From Mediterranea sp. (in: CFB group bacteria) (lineage in GTDB: Bacteria > Bacteroidota > Bacteroidia > Bacteroidales > Bacteroidaceae), in assembly GCA_031261785.1 (NCBI GenBank), contig JAISIZ010000059.1, positions 1 to 46,548 of the forward strand: a stretch of DNA of 46,548 nucleotides. The letters are read 5' to 3'. Shown piece after piece: positions 23,588 to 32,300 of this stretch. Position 1 is the first letter of the stretch; every line of letters begins with the position of its first letter. The notes beneath the pieces are model-generated. The model was not told the DNA's origin. It saw nothing but the letters and a program-made list of their open reading frames with translations, and did not search any database. The position numbers were made by a program, and so were the translations under genes.

Positions 23588-26500
23588 TTAGAAACTCAGG
23601 TTGGCTCCCACCGTGAAGACGCGGGCTTGCGGGTAGATGCCGCGGTCGATGCCCAGCGAGGTTCCGCCCGAGGAGATCTCGGGGTCGAAGCCGTCGTACT
23701 TGGTGAGGGTGAGCAGGTTCTCGGCGGCCACGTACAGGCGCAGGGAGGAGACGAACACCTTCTGCGTGAGCTGGCGCGGCAGCGTGTAGCCCAGCTGTAT
23801 GTTCTTCAGGCGGAGGTACGAGCCGTTCTTCACGTAGAGGTCGGACGATACCCAGTTGGTGGCGTCGGCGTACTCGAAGCGCGGCAGCTTGTTGCTGCTG
23901 CCCTCGCCCGTCCAGCGGTCGAGCATGTATCGGGGCAGGTTGACCGACTTGAGGTCGGTGCGGCGCGAGGCGTCGAACACCTTGTTGCCGATGGTGCCTT
24001 GCCAGAGCATGCTCAGGTCGAAGTCGCGCCAGGAGGCGCTTAGATTGACGCCGAACGTCCAGTCGGGCATTCCCTTGCCCAGCATGGTCTGGTCGTCGGT
24101 GGTGATGGCGCCGTCCCCGTTCGTGTCGACGAAGCGCACGTCGCCCGGCACGGCGTTGGGTTGCAGCAGCTGCGTGGTGCCGTCGGCCGCGGTGGCGGTG
24201 TAGCTGTTTATCTCGGCGTAGTTCTGGAAGATGCCCGCCGTCTTGTAGCCGTAGAAGTAGGGGAAGGGTAGGCCGTTCTGCGCGCGGCTGATGGTGCCCA
24301 TGCCCTGCGAGCTGTCGAGGTTGGCGTAGCCCGTGTCGTTGCCGTAGTTCACCAATTCGTTCTTCACGTACGAGGCGTTGGCGCCCACGCGGAAGTTCCA
24401 GTCCTTCGCGGCGAAGCGGTAGGCGGTCTCGAACTCCCATCCGCTGTTCTTCATCTCGCCCACGTTGCCAGTGGGCCGCGATTCGCCTACGTACTGCGGA
24501 ATGGGCATGGTCATCAACATGCCGGTGGTCTTCTTCACGTAGTAGTCCACCGAGAGGGTCCAGGCGTTGTGGAAGAATCCGAAGTCAACGCCCACGTCGG
24601 TCTGTGTAGACTCTTCCCAGGTCAGGTCAGAGTTAGCCAAGAGACTGGGTTTGGTACCGGTACTGATACTCTCTATCCCTTTACCGAAATCGTAGTTGTT
24701 GTTGGTAGAGGTGAGGGCTATGTAGCGGAAGTTACCAATGTTTTCATTACCGTTCTTACCCCACGACATGCGTAGCTTGGCGCTGGTGAGCCATTCCGGT
24801 CTCTTATCCATGAAGGCTTCCCTGGTAAGGTTCCATCCAAGCGAGAAAGAGGGGAAGGTGGCGTAGTGCCTGTTGGGGCCGAAGCGCGAGGAACCGTCGC
24901 GGCGCACGGTGGCTTGCACCATGTAGCGCTCGTCGTAGTTGTAGCTCACGCGGGCAAAGAGCGAAGCCAGCGTAGCCGGTTCGTGTGCTCCACCCCAAGC
25001 ATTGCGGTCGCCCTCAGATTGCAAACCGGTGGTGAAGTCCAGATTGACACGCGATGGGTCTTCTTCTATCATGTCGCGGGCATAGCCGGTGACACTGCGT
25101 CCGGTCGTTTTCTTGGCTGACTGACCCAACACGACGGCAACCGAATGTTTGTCGAAGGTTTTGTCATACGAGAGTATGTTCTCAAGCTGCCACACCGTGC
25201 CCTTGCTCGATGCAGAGGTGACGCTGGAGCGGTCAGCATAGTTGTTGGCTGTGAGATAGAACTTCTTGGCAAATCCGTCGCTTCCCCAGAAGGAGAGGTC
25301 AACGCCGTAGCTGGAACGGAACTTCAGGTTGTCCCAGAGGTTCAGCTCAGCATAGAAGTTGGCTACCAGCTTGTGCGACCATCCTTTGCTGGCAGGTAGG
25401 GAGAGGCTGGCCAGCGGGTTGGTGATTTCGTTATAGTCGGGGCCGGCGATCATGTAGAGCCGCCCGTTCTGCGGGTCGCGCACGGGGGTGAAGGCGGCGA
25501 TGGTGGAGTACTGATCCAGCGTAGCCTGTTCGTCTTCGGCGTATACACCCAGAATGGGAGAGAGCATCAATGCACTGCCCAGCGGCGAACCAAACTCAGA
25601 GTTGGTCGTGATGCCGGTCGACTTAACACGGGCATACGATGCATTGACACCGATCTTCATCTTGTTCAGGAAGTTGCGCTTCTTGGTCTTGTCGAAGAGG
25701 TTGTAGTTGATGTTGCTACGCAAGGTCATACGTTGGTAGTTGGAACGTCCGTAGTTACCGCCCACGATACCTTCTTGTGTCAAGTAACCCATCGAGAGGT
25801 AGTAGTCAATCTTCTCATCGCCGCCCGAGATGCTGAGCTGGTGGTTGCTCATCGGAGCGTCGCTGTTGAACAGCTCCTTCTGCCAGTCGGTGCCCTGCCC
25901 ATACTGGTAGGGATCGGCGTAGAGGATGTCGCCACCCGAGTTCACCGAGCCTTCGTTCATCATCACGGCGTACTCCGTGGCGTTCAGCACGTCGCGGTGC
26001 TTCCACGGATTTTGCCAGCCGAAGGAGACATCGTAGTTTACGCGTGCAACTTTCGCACCGCCTGTTTTGGTCGTAACCAAGATAACGCCATTGGCGGCAC
26101 GTGCACCGTAGATAGCTCCCGAGGCGGCGTCCTTCAGCACCTCGATGGACTGGATGTCGCTGGGGTTGAGGTAATCCAGGCCGCCCTCGATAGGCATGCC
26201 GTCGACAATGTAGAGGGGGTCGGCATTGTTGTACGTGCCGATACCGCGGATGCGGATGCGCGACCCCTCGCCCGGCTGACCCGACGACGAGGTGGCCGTG
26301 ACGCCGGCCGCCAGACCTTTCAACACGTTATCCACGCGCGTGGGAGGGATCTCGGCCAGGTCGGCGGCCGAGACGCTCGCGATGGCGGCCGTCACCACGC
26401 TCTTCTTCTGCGTGCCGTAGCCGATCACCACGACCTCACCCAGTTGGGCCGCGTCCTCGCGGAGGACGACATGGAGTTCGCGGCGCCCGTTCAGCGGCAC

Positions 26501-26743
26501 CTCTTGCGAGCTAAACCCTATATAAGTAAAGGTGAGTGTGGCGTCGGCGGGAACCGACAGCGTAAATTTACCGTCAATGTCGGTAATGGTACCCGTGGCA
26601 GCGCTTCCTTTGGCTGTCACATTCACACCGGGCAGCGGCTCGTTGTCCGTACCGCTCACCACGGTTCCGTTCACCTGGATGTTTTGCCCGAAGGCTGACA
26701 AGGTGAAGCAGATTAAGAAATAGATCAGGATTAATCTTCTCAT
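23588..26743 (-). CDS. susC: SusC/RagA TonB-dependent outer-membrane transporter
   Basis: The 1051-residue protein has a signal peptide (1-19, cut before QNIQVNG) and a CarboxypepD-like domain at about 23-105 (VSGTDNEPLPGVNVTAKG). The SusC link VVVIGYGTQKK is followed by the plug (VLKGLAAGVTA, GSRIRIRGIGTYNNADPLYIVDG) and a large beta-barrel ending GANLSF. It imports glycan oligosaccharides with energy from TonB. It leads the operon; the -7 box at 26787 leaves a leader of about 40 nt. Base composition is mosaic: stretches near 24600-24800, 25020-25300 and 25560-25830 are visibly less GC-rich than the rest, which suggests past recombination. Confidence 0.95.
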   Translation of the reverse strand: MRRLILIYFLICFTLSAFGQNIQVNGTVVSGTDNEPLPGVNVTAKGSAATGTITDIDGKFTLSVPADATLTFTYIGFSSQEVPLNGRRELHVVLREDAAQLGEVVVIGYGTQKKSVVTAAIASVSAADLAEIPPTRVDNVLKGLAAGVTATSSSGQPGEGSRIRIRGIGTYNNADPLYIVDGMPIEGGLDYLNPSDIQSIEVLKDAASGAIYGARAANGVILVTTKTGGAKVARVNYDVSFGWQNPWKHRDVLNATEYAVMMNEGSVNSGGDILYADPYQYGQGTDWQKELFNSDAPMSNHQLSISGGDEKIDYYLSMGYLTQEGIVGGNYGRSNYQRMTLRSNINYNLFDKTKKRNFLNKMKIGVNASYARVKSTGITTNSEFGSPLGSALMLSPILGVYAEDEQATLDQYSTIAAFTPVRDPQNGRLYMIAGPDYNEITNPLASLSLPASKGWSHKLVANFYAELNLWDNLKFRSSYGVDLSFWGSDGFAKKFYLTANNYADRSSVTSASSKGTVWQLENILSYDKTFDKHSVAVVLGQSAKKTTGRSVTGYARDMIEEDPSRVNLDFTTGLQSEGDRNAWGGAHEPATLASLFARVSYNYDERYMVQATVRRDGSSRFGPNRHYATFPSFSLGWNLTREAFMDKRPEWLTSAKLRMSWGKNGNENIGNFRYIALTSTNNNYDFGKGIESISTGTKPSLLANSDLTWEESTQTDVGVDFGFFHNAWTLSVDYYVKKTTGMLMTMPIPQYVGESRPTGNVGEMKNSGWEFETAYRFAAKDWNFRVGANASYVKNELVNYGNDTGYANLDSSQGMGTISRAQNGLPFPYFYGYKTAGIFQNYAEINSYTATAADGTTQLLQPNAVPGDVRFVDTNGDGAITTDDQTMLGKGMPDWTFGVNLSASWRDFDLSMLWQGTIGNKVFDASRRTDLKSVNLPRYMLDRWTGEGSSNKLPRFEYADATNWVSSDLYVKNGSYLRLKNIQLGYTLPRQLTQKVFVSSLRLYVAAENLLTLTKYDGFDPEISSGGTSLGIDRGIYPQARVFTVGANLSF

Positions 26744-26786
26744 GGCTCTTTAAATTGATTGTTTAACAATTGCAAAAGATTGGGAG

Positions 26787-26794
26787 CAAAGATA
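26787..26794 (-). promoter_or_regulatory. -7 promoter box of the susCD operon
   Basis: The minus strand reads TATCTTTG (TAnnTTTG), 43 bp upstream of the susC ATG. The estimated transcription start is near 26782. Confidence 0.65.
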
Positions 26795-26825
26795 AATGAA
26801 AACTAATGCCGTATCCAACTTACCC

Positions 26826-26845
26826 GCTACGTCACGGCTACGTCA
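26826..26845. promoter_or_regulatory. Candidate activator site: two GCTACGTCA direct repeats, 11 bp apart
   Basis: GCTACGTCA occurs at 26826-26834 and again at 26837-26845, one helical turn apart and centred near -53 of the predicted susC start. This is a usual place for an activator that contacts RNA polymerase. The SusR-like regulator of this PUL is the obvious candidate to bind it; the HTCS at 33045 is an alternative. Confidence 0.5.
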
Positions 26846-26961
26846 GTCCGCTTCTTTTTCGTATGCGCGGATAGCGTAAAAACACCATTTCACGCCATTT
26901 TCAGTGTATAAACGGCTCATGCGCGATAGTCCGTGGATGAACTTGCTCAATGGCTAACAAT

Positions 26962-27030
26962 GTGCCCAACTTCATGTCGGTTTCACGATCGAATGGATGC
27001 TCGAATCGATCGATGGTTTGACATCAGACC
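26962..27030 (+). repeat. Left 69-bp inverted terminal repeat
   Basis: It begins GTGCCCAACTTCATGTCGG and ends GTTTGACATCAGACC. Its mate is at 27812-27880; the only difference is A/G inside CGATCGAATGG. The middle contains nested GATCGAT palindromes. Confidence 0.9.
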
Positions 27031-27040
27031 TTTTCAAAGC

Positions 27041-27204
27041 CGCGAACTGTTCACGCGAACCGCGCGGCCATTTATCAGGCCCGCGAACTGTTCACGCGAA
27101 CCGCGCGGCCATTTATCAGGCCCGCGAACCGTTCCCGCGAACCGCGTGGCCATTTATCAAGCCCGCGAACCGTTCCCGCGAACCGCATGGGCACTTCGCG
27201 AACC
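27041..27204. repeat. Tandem array B: four 41-bp units
   Basis: Units begin at 27041, 27082, 27123 and 27164, each 41 bp. Units 1 and 2 are identical. Units 1-3 have CGCGAAC-x-GTTC dyads and the word GGCCATTTATCA. The second half of unit 4 departs from its neighbours; its reverse complement (GCGAAGTGCCCATGCGG) matches the core of array A, which links the two arrays as one family in opposite orientation. Confidence 0.9.
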
Positions 27205-27525
27205 TGATAGCCTCTCTCGCGAATGGCATGGAGAACGCACGAGAAAAATAGTCCTTCGATCCCCATGCGGGCGCACATATTGGGTTGACTTTGGGGCCGA
27301 TTCGCCACGGATTTCCGCGCATGACCCCTAAAATAAGGTGGCGTAGGGTGGCGCAAGCCGGGAAAGTCGCGACTTTGTGTCCTGTATGTATGCGGGAAGA
27401 AGGAGAGTTCCGGCCTTATCCGTGTCGTCGTCGTGGGCGAATCTTCGCTGATCCGCGAAGTTCTCACACACCGCATGAAGATTTCGCGAGGTCGACAAAT
27501 TTCAACCCCGGATTTGCGAGAAACA

Positions 27526-27705
27526 AAAAGCCCGGGCTTTTGTAATCAGATTTCGGGAATGGAGAAAAAAGCCCGGGCTTTTGTAATCAGATTTCGGGAA
27601 TGGGAAAAAAAGCCCGGGCTTTTGTAATCAGATTTCGAGAATGGGGAAAAAAGCCCGAGCTTTTGTAATCAGATTTCGAGAATGGAGAAAAAAGCCCGGG
27701 CTTTT
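27526..27705. repeat. Tandem array C: five 41-bp-spaced palindromes
   Basis: The palindrome AAAAGCCCGGGCTTTT (first copy AAAAAGCCCGGGCTTTTG) recurs with CCCGGG starting at 27531, 27572, 27613, 27654 (CCCGAG variant) and 27695. The 25 bp between palindromes is nearly constant (GTAATCAGATTTCGGGAATG). Each palindrome with its A- and T-runs has the shape of a bidirectional intrinsic terminator. The fifth unit breaks off after the palindrome. Confidence 0.92.
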
Positions 27706-27811
27706 CGTCTCACGCGGATTTGCATGAAGCTTTCGCGTCTTCGAGATAGGTCCTTGCCTGGCATCTCTTCGAAGGGTGAGAAAAATGGGTGGCGCATTGA
27801 CGAAATCAGGA

Positions 27812-27880
27812 GGTCTGATGTCAAACCATCGATCGATTCGAGCATCCATCCGATCGTGAAACCGACATGAAGTTGGGCAC
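27812..27880 (-). repeat. Right 69-bp inverted terminal repeat
   Basis: Reverse complement of 26962-27030 with one mismatch; it ends AGTTGGGCAC, 55 bp before the stop of the next gene. Confidence 0.9.
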
Positions 27881-27934
27881 TCATCGCCTACTGCAAACGG
27901 GAGCCGCACACGAAGAGAAAGAAAGGGGGATAGG

Positions 27935-29050
27935 CTATTTGAGCCGGAAAGAATCCATGAAACGGGCAACGGCCGGCGTATCGGGCGTGACGTAGGTTCC
28001 GCCGGTCACCATGATTTGGTACAAATGCCGCCGGGCAAGGAACGCGCGACATATATAGGATCGGCCTTGATCAAGATTCTTGATATGGAAAGCGATTCCA
28101 TGCAGGTCGCCCGCTTTCACGCGTTCTTGGCCGACAAGCTCCCCGCCCTGCTCCGAAAGGACGCCTTGGATAAGATCGGAGTAAAAAGCCTCCCCGTTGT
28201 TGACCTCCCATTCCTTCACGATAACTTCCAACTCCGCTTTGAAACTCATCTCACTGACGACATACCCATAGATACTATCTCTCCATACCACTATGTTACC
28301 CCTGTCGGGAAGTATGAGTTGAGACATATCAGGTATCGAGTCCACCGCGATAATCTGATATTCTCTTTCTTCATCCATTTTATCAGGGATATTCTGGGGC
28401 GGCATAGCCACCACGGAAATGATTTTGCCGATTTCCACGTTTTCCACCCCCATATAAGGCGGATAAGGGAAATCTATCGAATAGCTGAGGCTGTCGGGAT
28501 TGAAAGCGACCGTCGCCGGCTCCTCCCTGATAAGGTCGAAAGCGCGCAAAAACACCAGCGAATCATAGTTGGTTCCCTCGCCCGGCCTCGTCACCACCTG
28601 GAGCGTGTACACCCTGTTGCCGCTGCTGCCAATACAGCAATGAATCTGCTCGTCAGCCTTGTTCTTCAGCATATAATGCGCGAACGTGGCGTCTCCCCGA
28701 CGCATCGTGCTTTGGCTGATGAGTTCCGGTTCGTCCGTGAACAGCGCGTCCGTAACCTCTTGTTTCTTCCGCGTCGCGTAGCTGTTATCCGCCGGATCGT
28801 TCGGCACCCAAACCGTAACCTGATAGTAACGATTGGGCGATCCCTTCTTCGTAAAGACGTTCTCGAAACGATAGCGGGTAGCTTCTCCATCCACCGTTTT
28901 CGTCTCGATAGGGATCAGGGGGAAAGAGGCTTCGAAGCCCAGGTTCGTCATACGGATAGTAGCCCAATCTGCCTCTTCGTCTTGCGCGAGACAGTAGGAT
29001 GGCCCGCAAGCGAGTAGCGAGCAAAATAGAACAGAAAGTAAATGTTTCAT
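27935..29050 (-). CDS. Secreted protein of unknown function
   Basis: The 371-residue protein has a clear signal peptide (MKHLLSVLFCSLLACGPSYCLAQ, cut before DEEADW) and no membrane segment after it. The mature part alternates short strands. Two related stretches end in VFLRAFDLIREEP and AVARFMDSFRLK, which hints at two or three copies of one small domain (compare FEASFPLIPIETKTV and SYSIDFPYPPYMG). I do not recognise a family. The open frame continues upstream to 29191. The start at 29050 is chosen for the signal peptide and for the -7-like box at 29114-29121. Confidence 0.75.
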   Translation of the reverse strand: MKHLLSVLFCSLLACGPSYCLAQDEEADWATIRMTNLGFEASFPLIPIETKTVDGEATRYRFENVFTKKGSPNRYYQVTVWVPNDPADNSYATRKKQEVTDALFTDEPELISQSTMRRGDATFAHYMLKNKADEQIHCCIGSSGNRVYTLQVVTRPGEGTNYDSLVFLRAFDLIREEPATVAFNPDSLSYSIDFPYPPYMGVENVEIGKIISVVAMPPQNIPDKMDEEREYQIIAVDSIPDMSQLILPDRGNIVVWRDSIYGYVVSEMSFKAELEVIVKEWEVNNGEAFYSDLIQGVLSEQGGELVGQERVKAGDLHGIAFHIKNLDQGRSYICRAFLARRHLYQIMVTGGTYVTPDTPAVARFMDSFRLK

Positions 29051-29113
29051 CTCGTAGATTGATTTATAGGGTTCACAAATACACGCTCTCCTCGTCGGGG
29101 ATGCGGGATGTCG

Positions 29114-29121
29114 CGAAGATA
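29114..29121 (-). promoter_or_regulatory. -7-like box of the secreted-protein gene
   Basis: The minus strand reads TATCTTCG, 63 bp upstream of the chosen start. Confidence 0.4.
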
Positions 29122-29290
29122 CGGATATATTTCGTGGCGCGGACAAGGATGGGGCGAAAAGAATACCGTCGCGTCGATCATCAATTACCAAGTGCGTACG
29201 GCGGACGATGGCTTGTCGAGGTTTCTTCCTGTCTCATGAATTCAAGCAATTTTCTAATGCCCGATTGGGGAAGGTTAGGCCGAAAAGTAT

Positions 29291-29298
29291 TATCTTTG
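29291..29298 (+). promoter_or_regulatory. -7 promoter box of purL
   Basis: TATCTTTG (TAnnTTTG) lies 32 bp before the ATG at 29331. It excludes the upstream in-frame ATG at 29208. No riboswitch-like structure fits in the short leader. Confidence 0.65.
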
Positions 29299-29330
29299 CC
29301 CGCAGAAAACGTAAATCGTATCCATTCAAC

Positions 29331-32300
29331 ATGATTCTTTTTTTCAGAACACCATCCCAGAGCGTGATTGCCGTAGAGAGCAACCACCCCCTCAACGCCG
29401 ATGAAAGCGACAAGCTGTGCTGGCTTTTTGGCGAATCTACGATAGAAAGTGAAGAGAACCTGGCAGGCTGCTTCGTCGGCCCCCGCCGGGAAATGATCAC
29501 TCCCTGGAGCACCAACGCCGTGGAAATTACCCAGAACATGGGACTGACGGGCATCGCGCGCATTGAGGAATACTTCCCCGTGGCCGACGAGAAGGCCGAC
29601 CACGACCCCATGCTGCAACGCATGTACAAGGGTCTCGACCAGCAGGTATTCACCACCCGCCGGCAGCCGGAACCCATTCTCCATATCGACGACCTCGAAG
29701 CCTACAACGAGCAGGAAGGCCTCGCCCTGTCGGCCGAAGAGATGGAATACCTCAAGCAAGTAGCGCGCGACCTCGGACGGCCACTCACCGACTCCGAGGT
29801 TTTTGGTTTCGCCCAGATCAACTCCGAGCACTGCCGTCACAAGATATTCGGCGGGACGTTCGTCATCGACGGCGTGGAGCGAGAGGCGTCGCTCTTCCAG
29901 CTCATCAAGCAGACCACGCGAGAGAACCCCAACAAGATAATATCCGCCTACAAAGACAACGTGGCTTTCGCCCAAGGACCGGTGATCGAGCAATTCGCCC
30001 CGGCCGACCAGTCGAAATCCGACTACTTCAGGGTGACGGAGATCGAGAGCGTCATCTCGCTCAAGGCCGAGACACACAACTTCCCCACCACCGTGGAACC
30101 CTTCAACGGCGCCTCCACCGGTACGGGAGGCGAGATTCGCGACCGCATGGGCGGCGGCAAAGGCTCGTGGCCCATCGCCGGCACGGCCGTCTACATGACG
30201 TCGTATCCCCGCGCCGGTGAAATCCGGACATGGGAAGAGATCCTCCCCGTGCGGCAGTGGCTGTACCAGACACCCGAGCAGATCCTCATCAAAGCCTCCA
30301 ACGGCGCGTCGGACTTCGGCAATAAATTTGGGCAGCCGCTCATCTGCGGCTCCGTGCTCACCTTCGAGCACTGCGAGAACGGCGAGGCGTATGGCTACGA
30401 CAAAGTCATCATGCTCGCGGGCGGCGTGGGCTACGGCACCAAACGCGACTGCCTGAAGGGAACGCCCGAAACCGGCAACAAGATCGTGGTGATAGGTGGC
30501 GACAACTACCGCATCGGCCTGGGAGGCGGATCCGTCTCGTCGGTCGACACGGGACGATACAGTAGCGGCATCGAGCTGAACGCCGTGCAACGCGCCAACG
30601 CCGAGATGCAGAAACGCGCCTACAACGTGGTACGCGCCCTCTGCGAGGAGGAAACGAATCCCGTGGTATCCATCCACGACCACGGCTCGGCGGGACACGT
30701 CAACTGCCTCTCGGAGCTGGTGGAAGAGTGTGGCGGACTGATCGAGATGGACAAGCTGCCCATCGGCGACACCACCCTCTCGGCCAAGGAGATTATCGCC
30801 AACGAGAGCCAGGAACGCATGGGACTGCTCATCAAGGAAGAGGCCGTGGAGCACGTACGCGCCATAGCCGAACGCGAGCGGGCGCCGATGTACGTGGTGG
30901 GCGAGACGACCGGCGACCACCGCTTCGCCTTCCGGCAAGCCGATGGCGTGCGACCCTTCGACCTCGCCGTGGACCAGATGTTCGGCTCCTCGCCCAAGAC
31001 CTACATGGTGGACCGCACCGTGGAACGCCACTACGAGATGCCACGCTACGACGCCGACAGGCTGGACGAATACCTGGAGCGCGTGCTCCGGCTCGAGGCC
31101 GTGGCTTGCAAGGACTGGCTCACCAACAAGGTCGACCGCTCCGTGACGGGCAAGGTAGCCCGCCAGCAATGCCAGGGCGAGCTGCAACTGCCGCTGAGCG
31201 ACTGCGGCGTGGTGGCCCTCGACTACCGGGGGCGGAGAGGCATCGCCACGGCTATCGGACATGCCCCGCAGGCCGCGCTGGCCGATCCCGAGGCCGGCTC
31301 CGTGCTGGCCGTAGCCGAGGCGCTGACCAACCTGGTGTGGGCGCCGCTGGCCGAAGGATTGGACAGTGTCTCCCTCTCGGCCAACTGGATGTGGCCATGC
31401 CGCTCGCAAGAGGGTGAGGACGCCCGCCTCTACGCGGCCGTGGAGGCGTTGAGCGAATTCTGCCGCGCCCTGCGAATCAACGTCCCCACGGGCAAGGATT
31501 CGCTCTCCATGACGCAGAAGTATCCCGACGGCGGGAAGGTAATCGCCCCGGGAACCGTTATCGTGTCGGCCGGAGGCGAGGTGAGCGACGTGAAAAAAGT
31601 CGTGTCGCCCGTGCTGGTGAACGACCCCCATACCACGCTCTACCACATCGACTTCAGCTTCGACGAGCTGAAGCTCGGCGGCTCGGCTTTCGCCCAGTCG
31701 CTCGGGAAGGTGGGCGACAGCGTGCCGCAAGTGCGGTACGCCGAATACTTCCGCGACACGTTCCTCGCCGTGCAGGCGCTCGTGCACGACGGGCTGGTGC
31801 TGGCCGGACACGACATCTCGGCCGGAGGGCTGATCACCACGCTGCTCGAGATGTGCTTCGCCAACACCAAAGGCGGCATGGACATCACGTTGGGCAAGCT
31901 GAAGGAAGACGACATCGTGAAGCTCCTCTTCGCCGAGAATCCCGGCGTGGTGATCCAGGTGAGCGACAAGCACAAGGACAAGGTGAAGGCTCTGCTCGAG
32001 GACGCCGGCGTGGGATTCGTCAGGATTGGCAAGCCGAGGGCCGAACGTTGCCTCGTCGTGAGCAAGGGCGGCACGACCTACCGGTTCGACATCGACCATC
32101 TGCGCGACGTATGGTACGCCACTTCCTTTCTGCTGGATTGCGAGCAATCCCTGAACGGGTGCGCGCGGTCGCGTTTCTTGGGCTACATGGACCAACCCGT
32201 GGAGCTTGCCTTCAACCCCGCGTTCAAGGGGAAGCTGTCGGCTTACGACATCACCCCCGACCGTCGCGAGGCGAGCGGCATACGCGCCGCCATCATCCGC

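Larger units (their letters stand above)
26962..27880. other. 919-bp non-coding composite element bounded by 69-bp inverted repeats
   Basis: The ends at 26962-27030 and 27812-27880 are reverse complements over 69 bp with a single mismatch. They enclose array B, a 320-bp spacer without a supported gene, array C and a further 100-bp spacer. Open frames inside contain array units or end-repeat sequence and do not resemble proteins. It lies between the susC promoter and a secreted-protein gene. It could be a non-autonomous mobile element, but there is no transposase and I saw no clear target duplication; a chromosome-structuring or regulatory element is also possible. Confidence 0.7.

Noticed and set aside
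22028..24043. Long plus-strand frame across the susD/susC junction
   Set aside because: It spans two well-supported minus-strand genes and shows only shadow composition.
27526..27705. Array C as a CRISPR array
   Set aside because: The spacing sequence between palindromes is the same in every unit, so there are no unique spacers; no cas gene is present.
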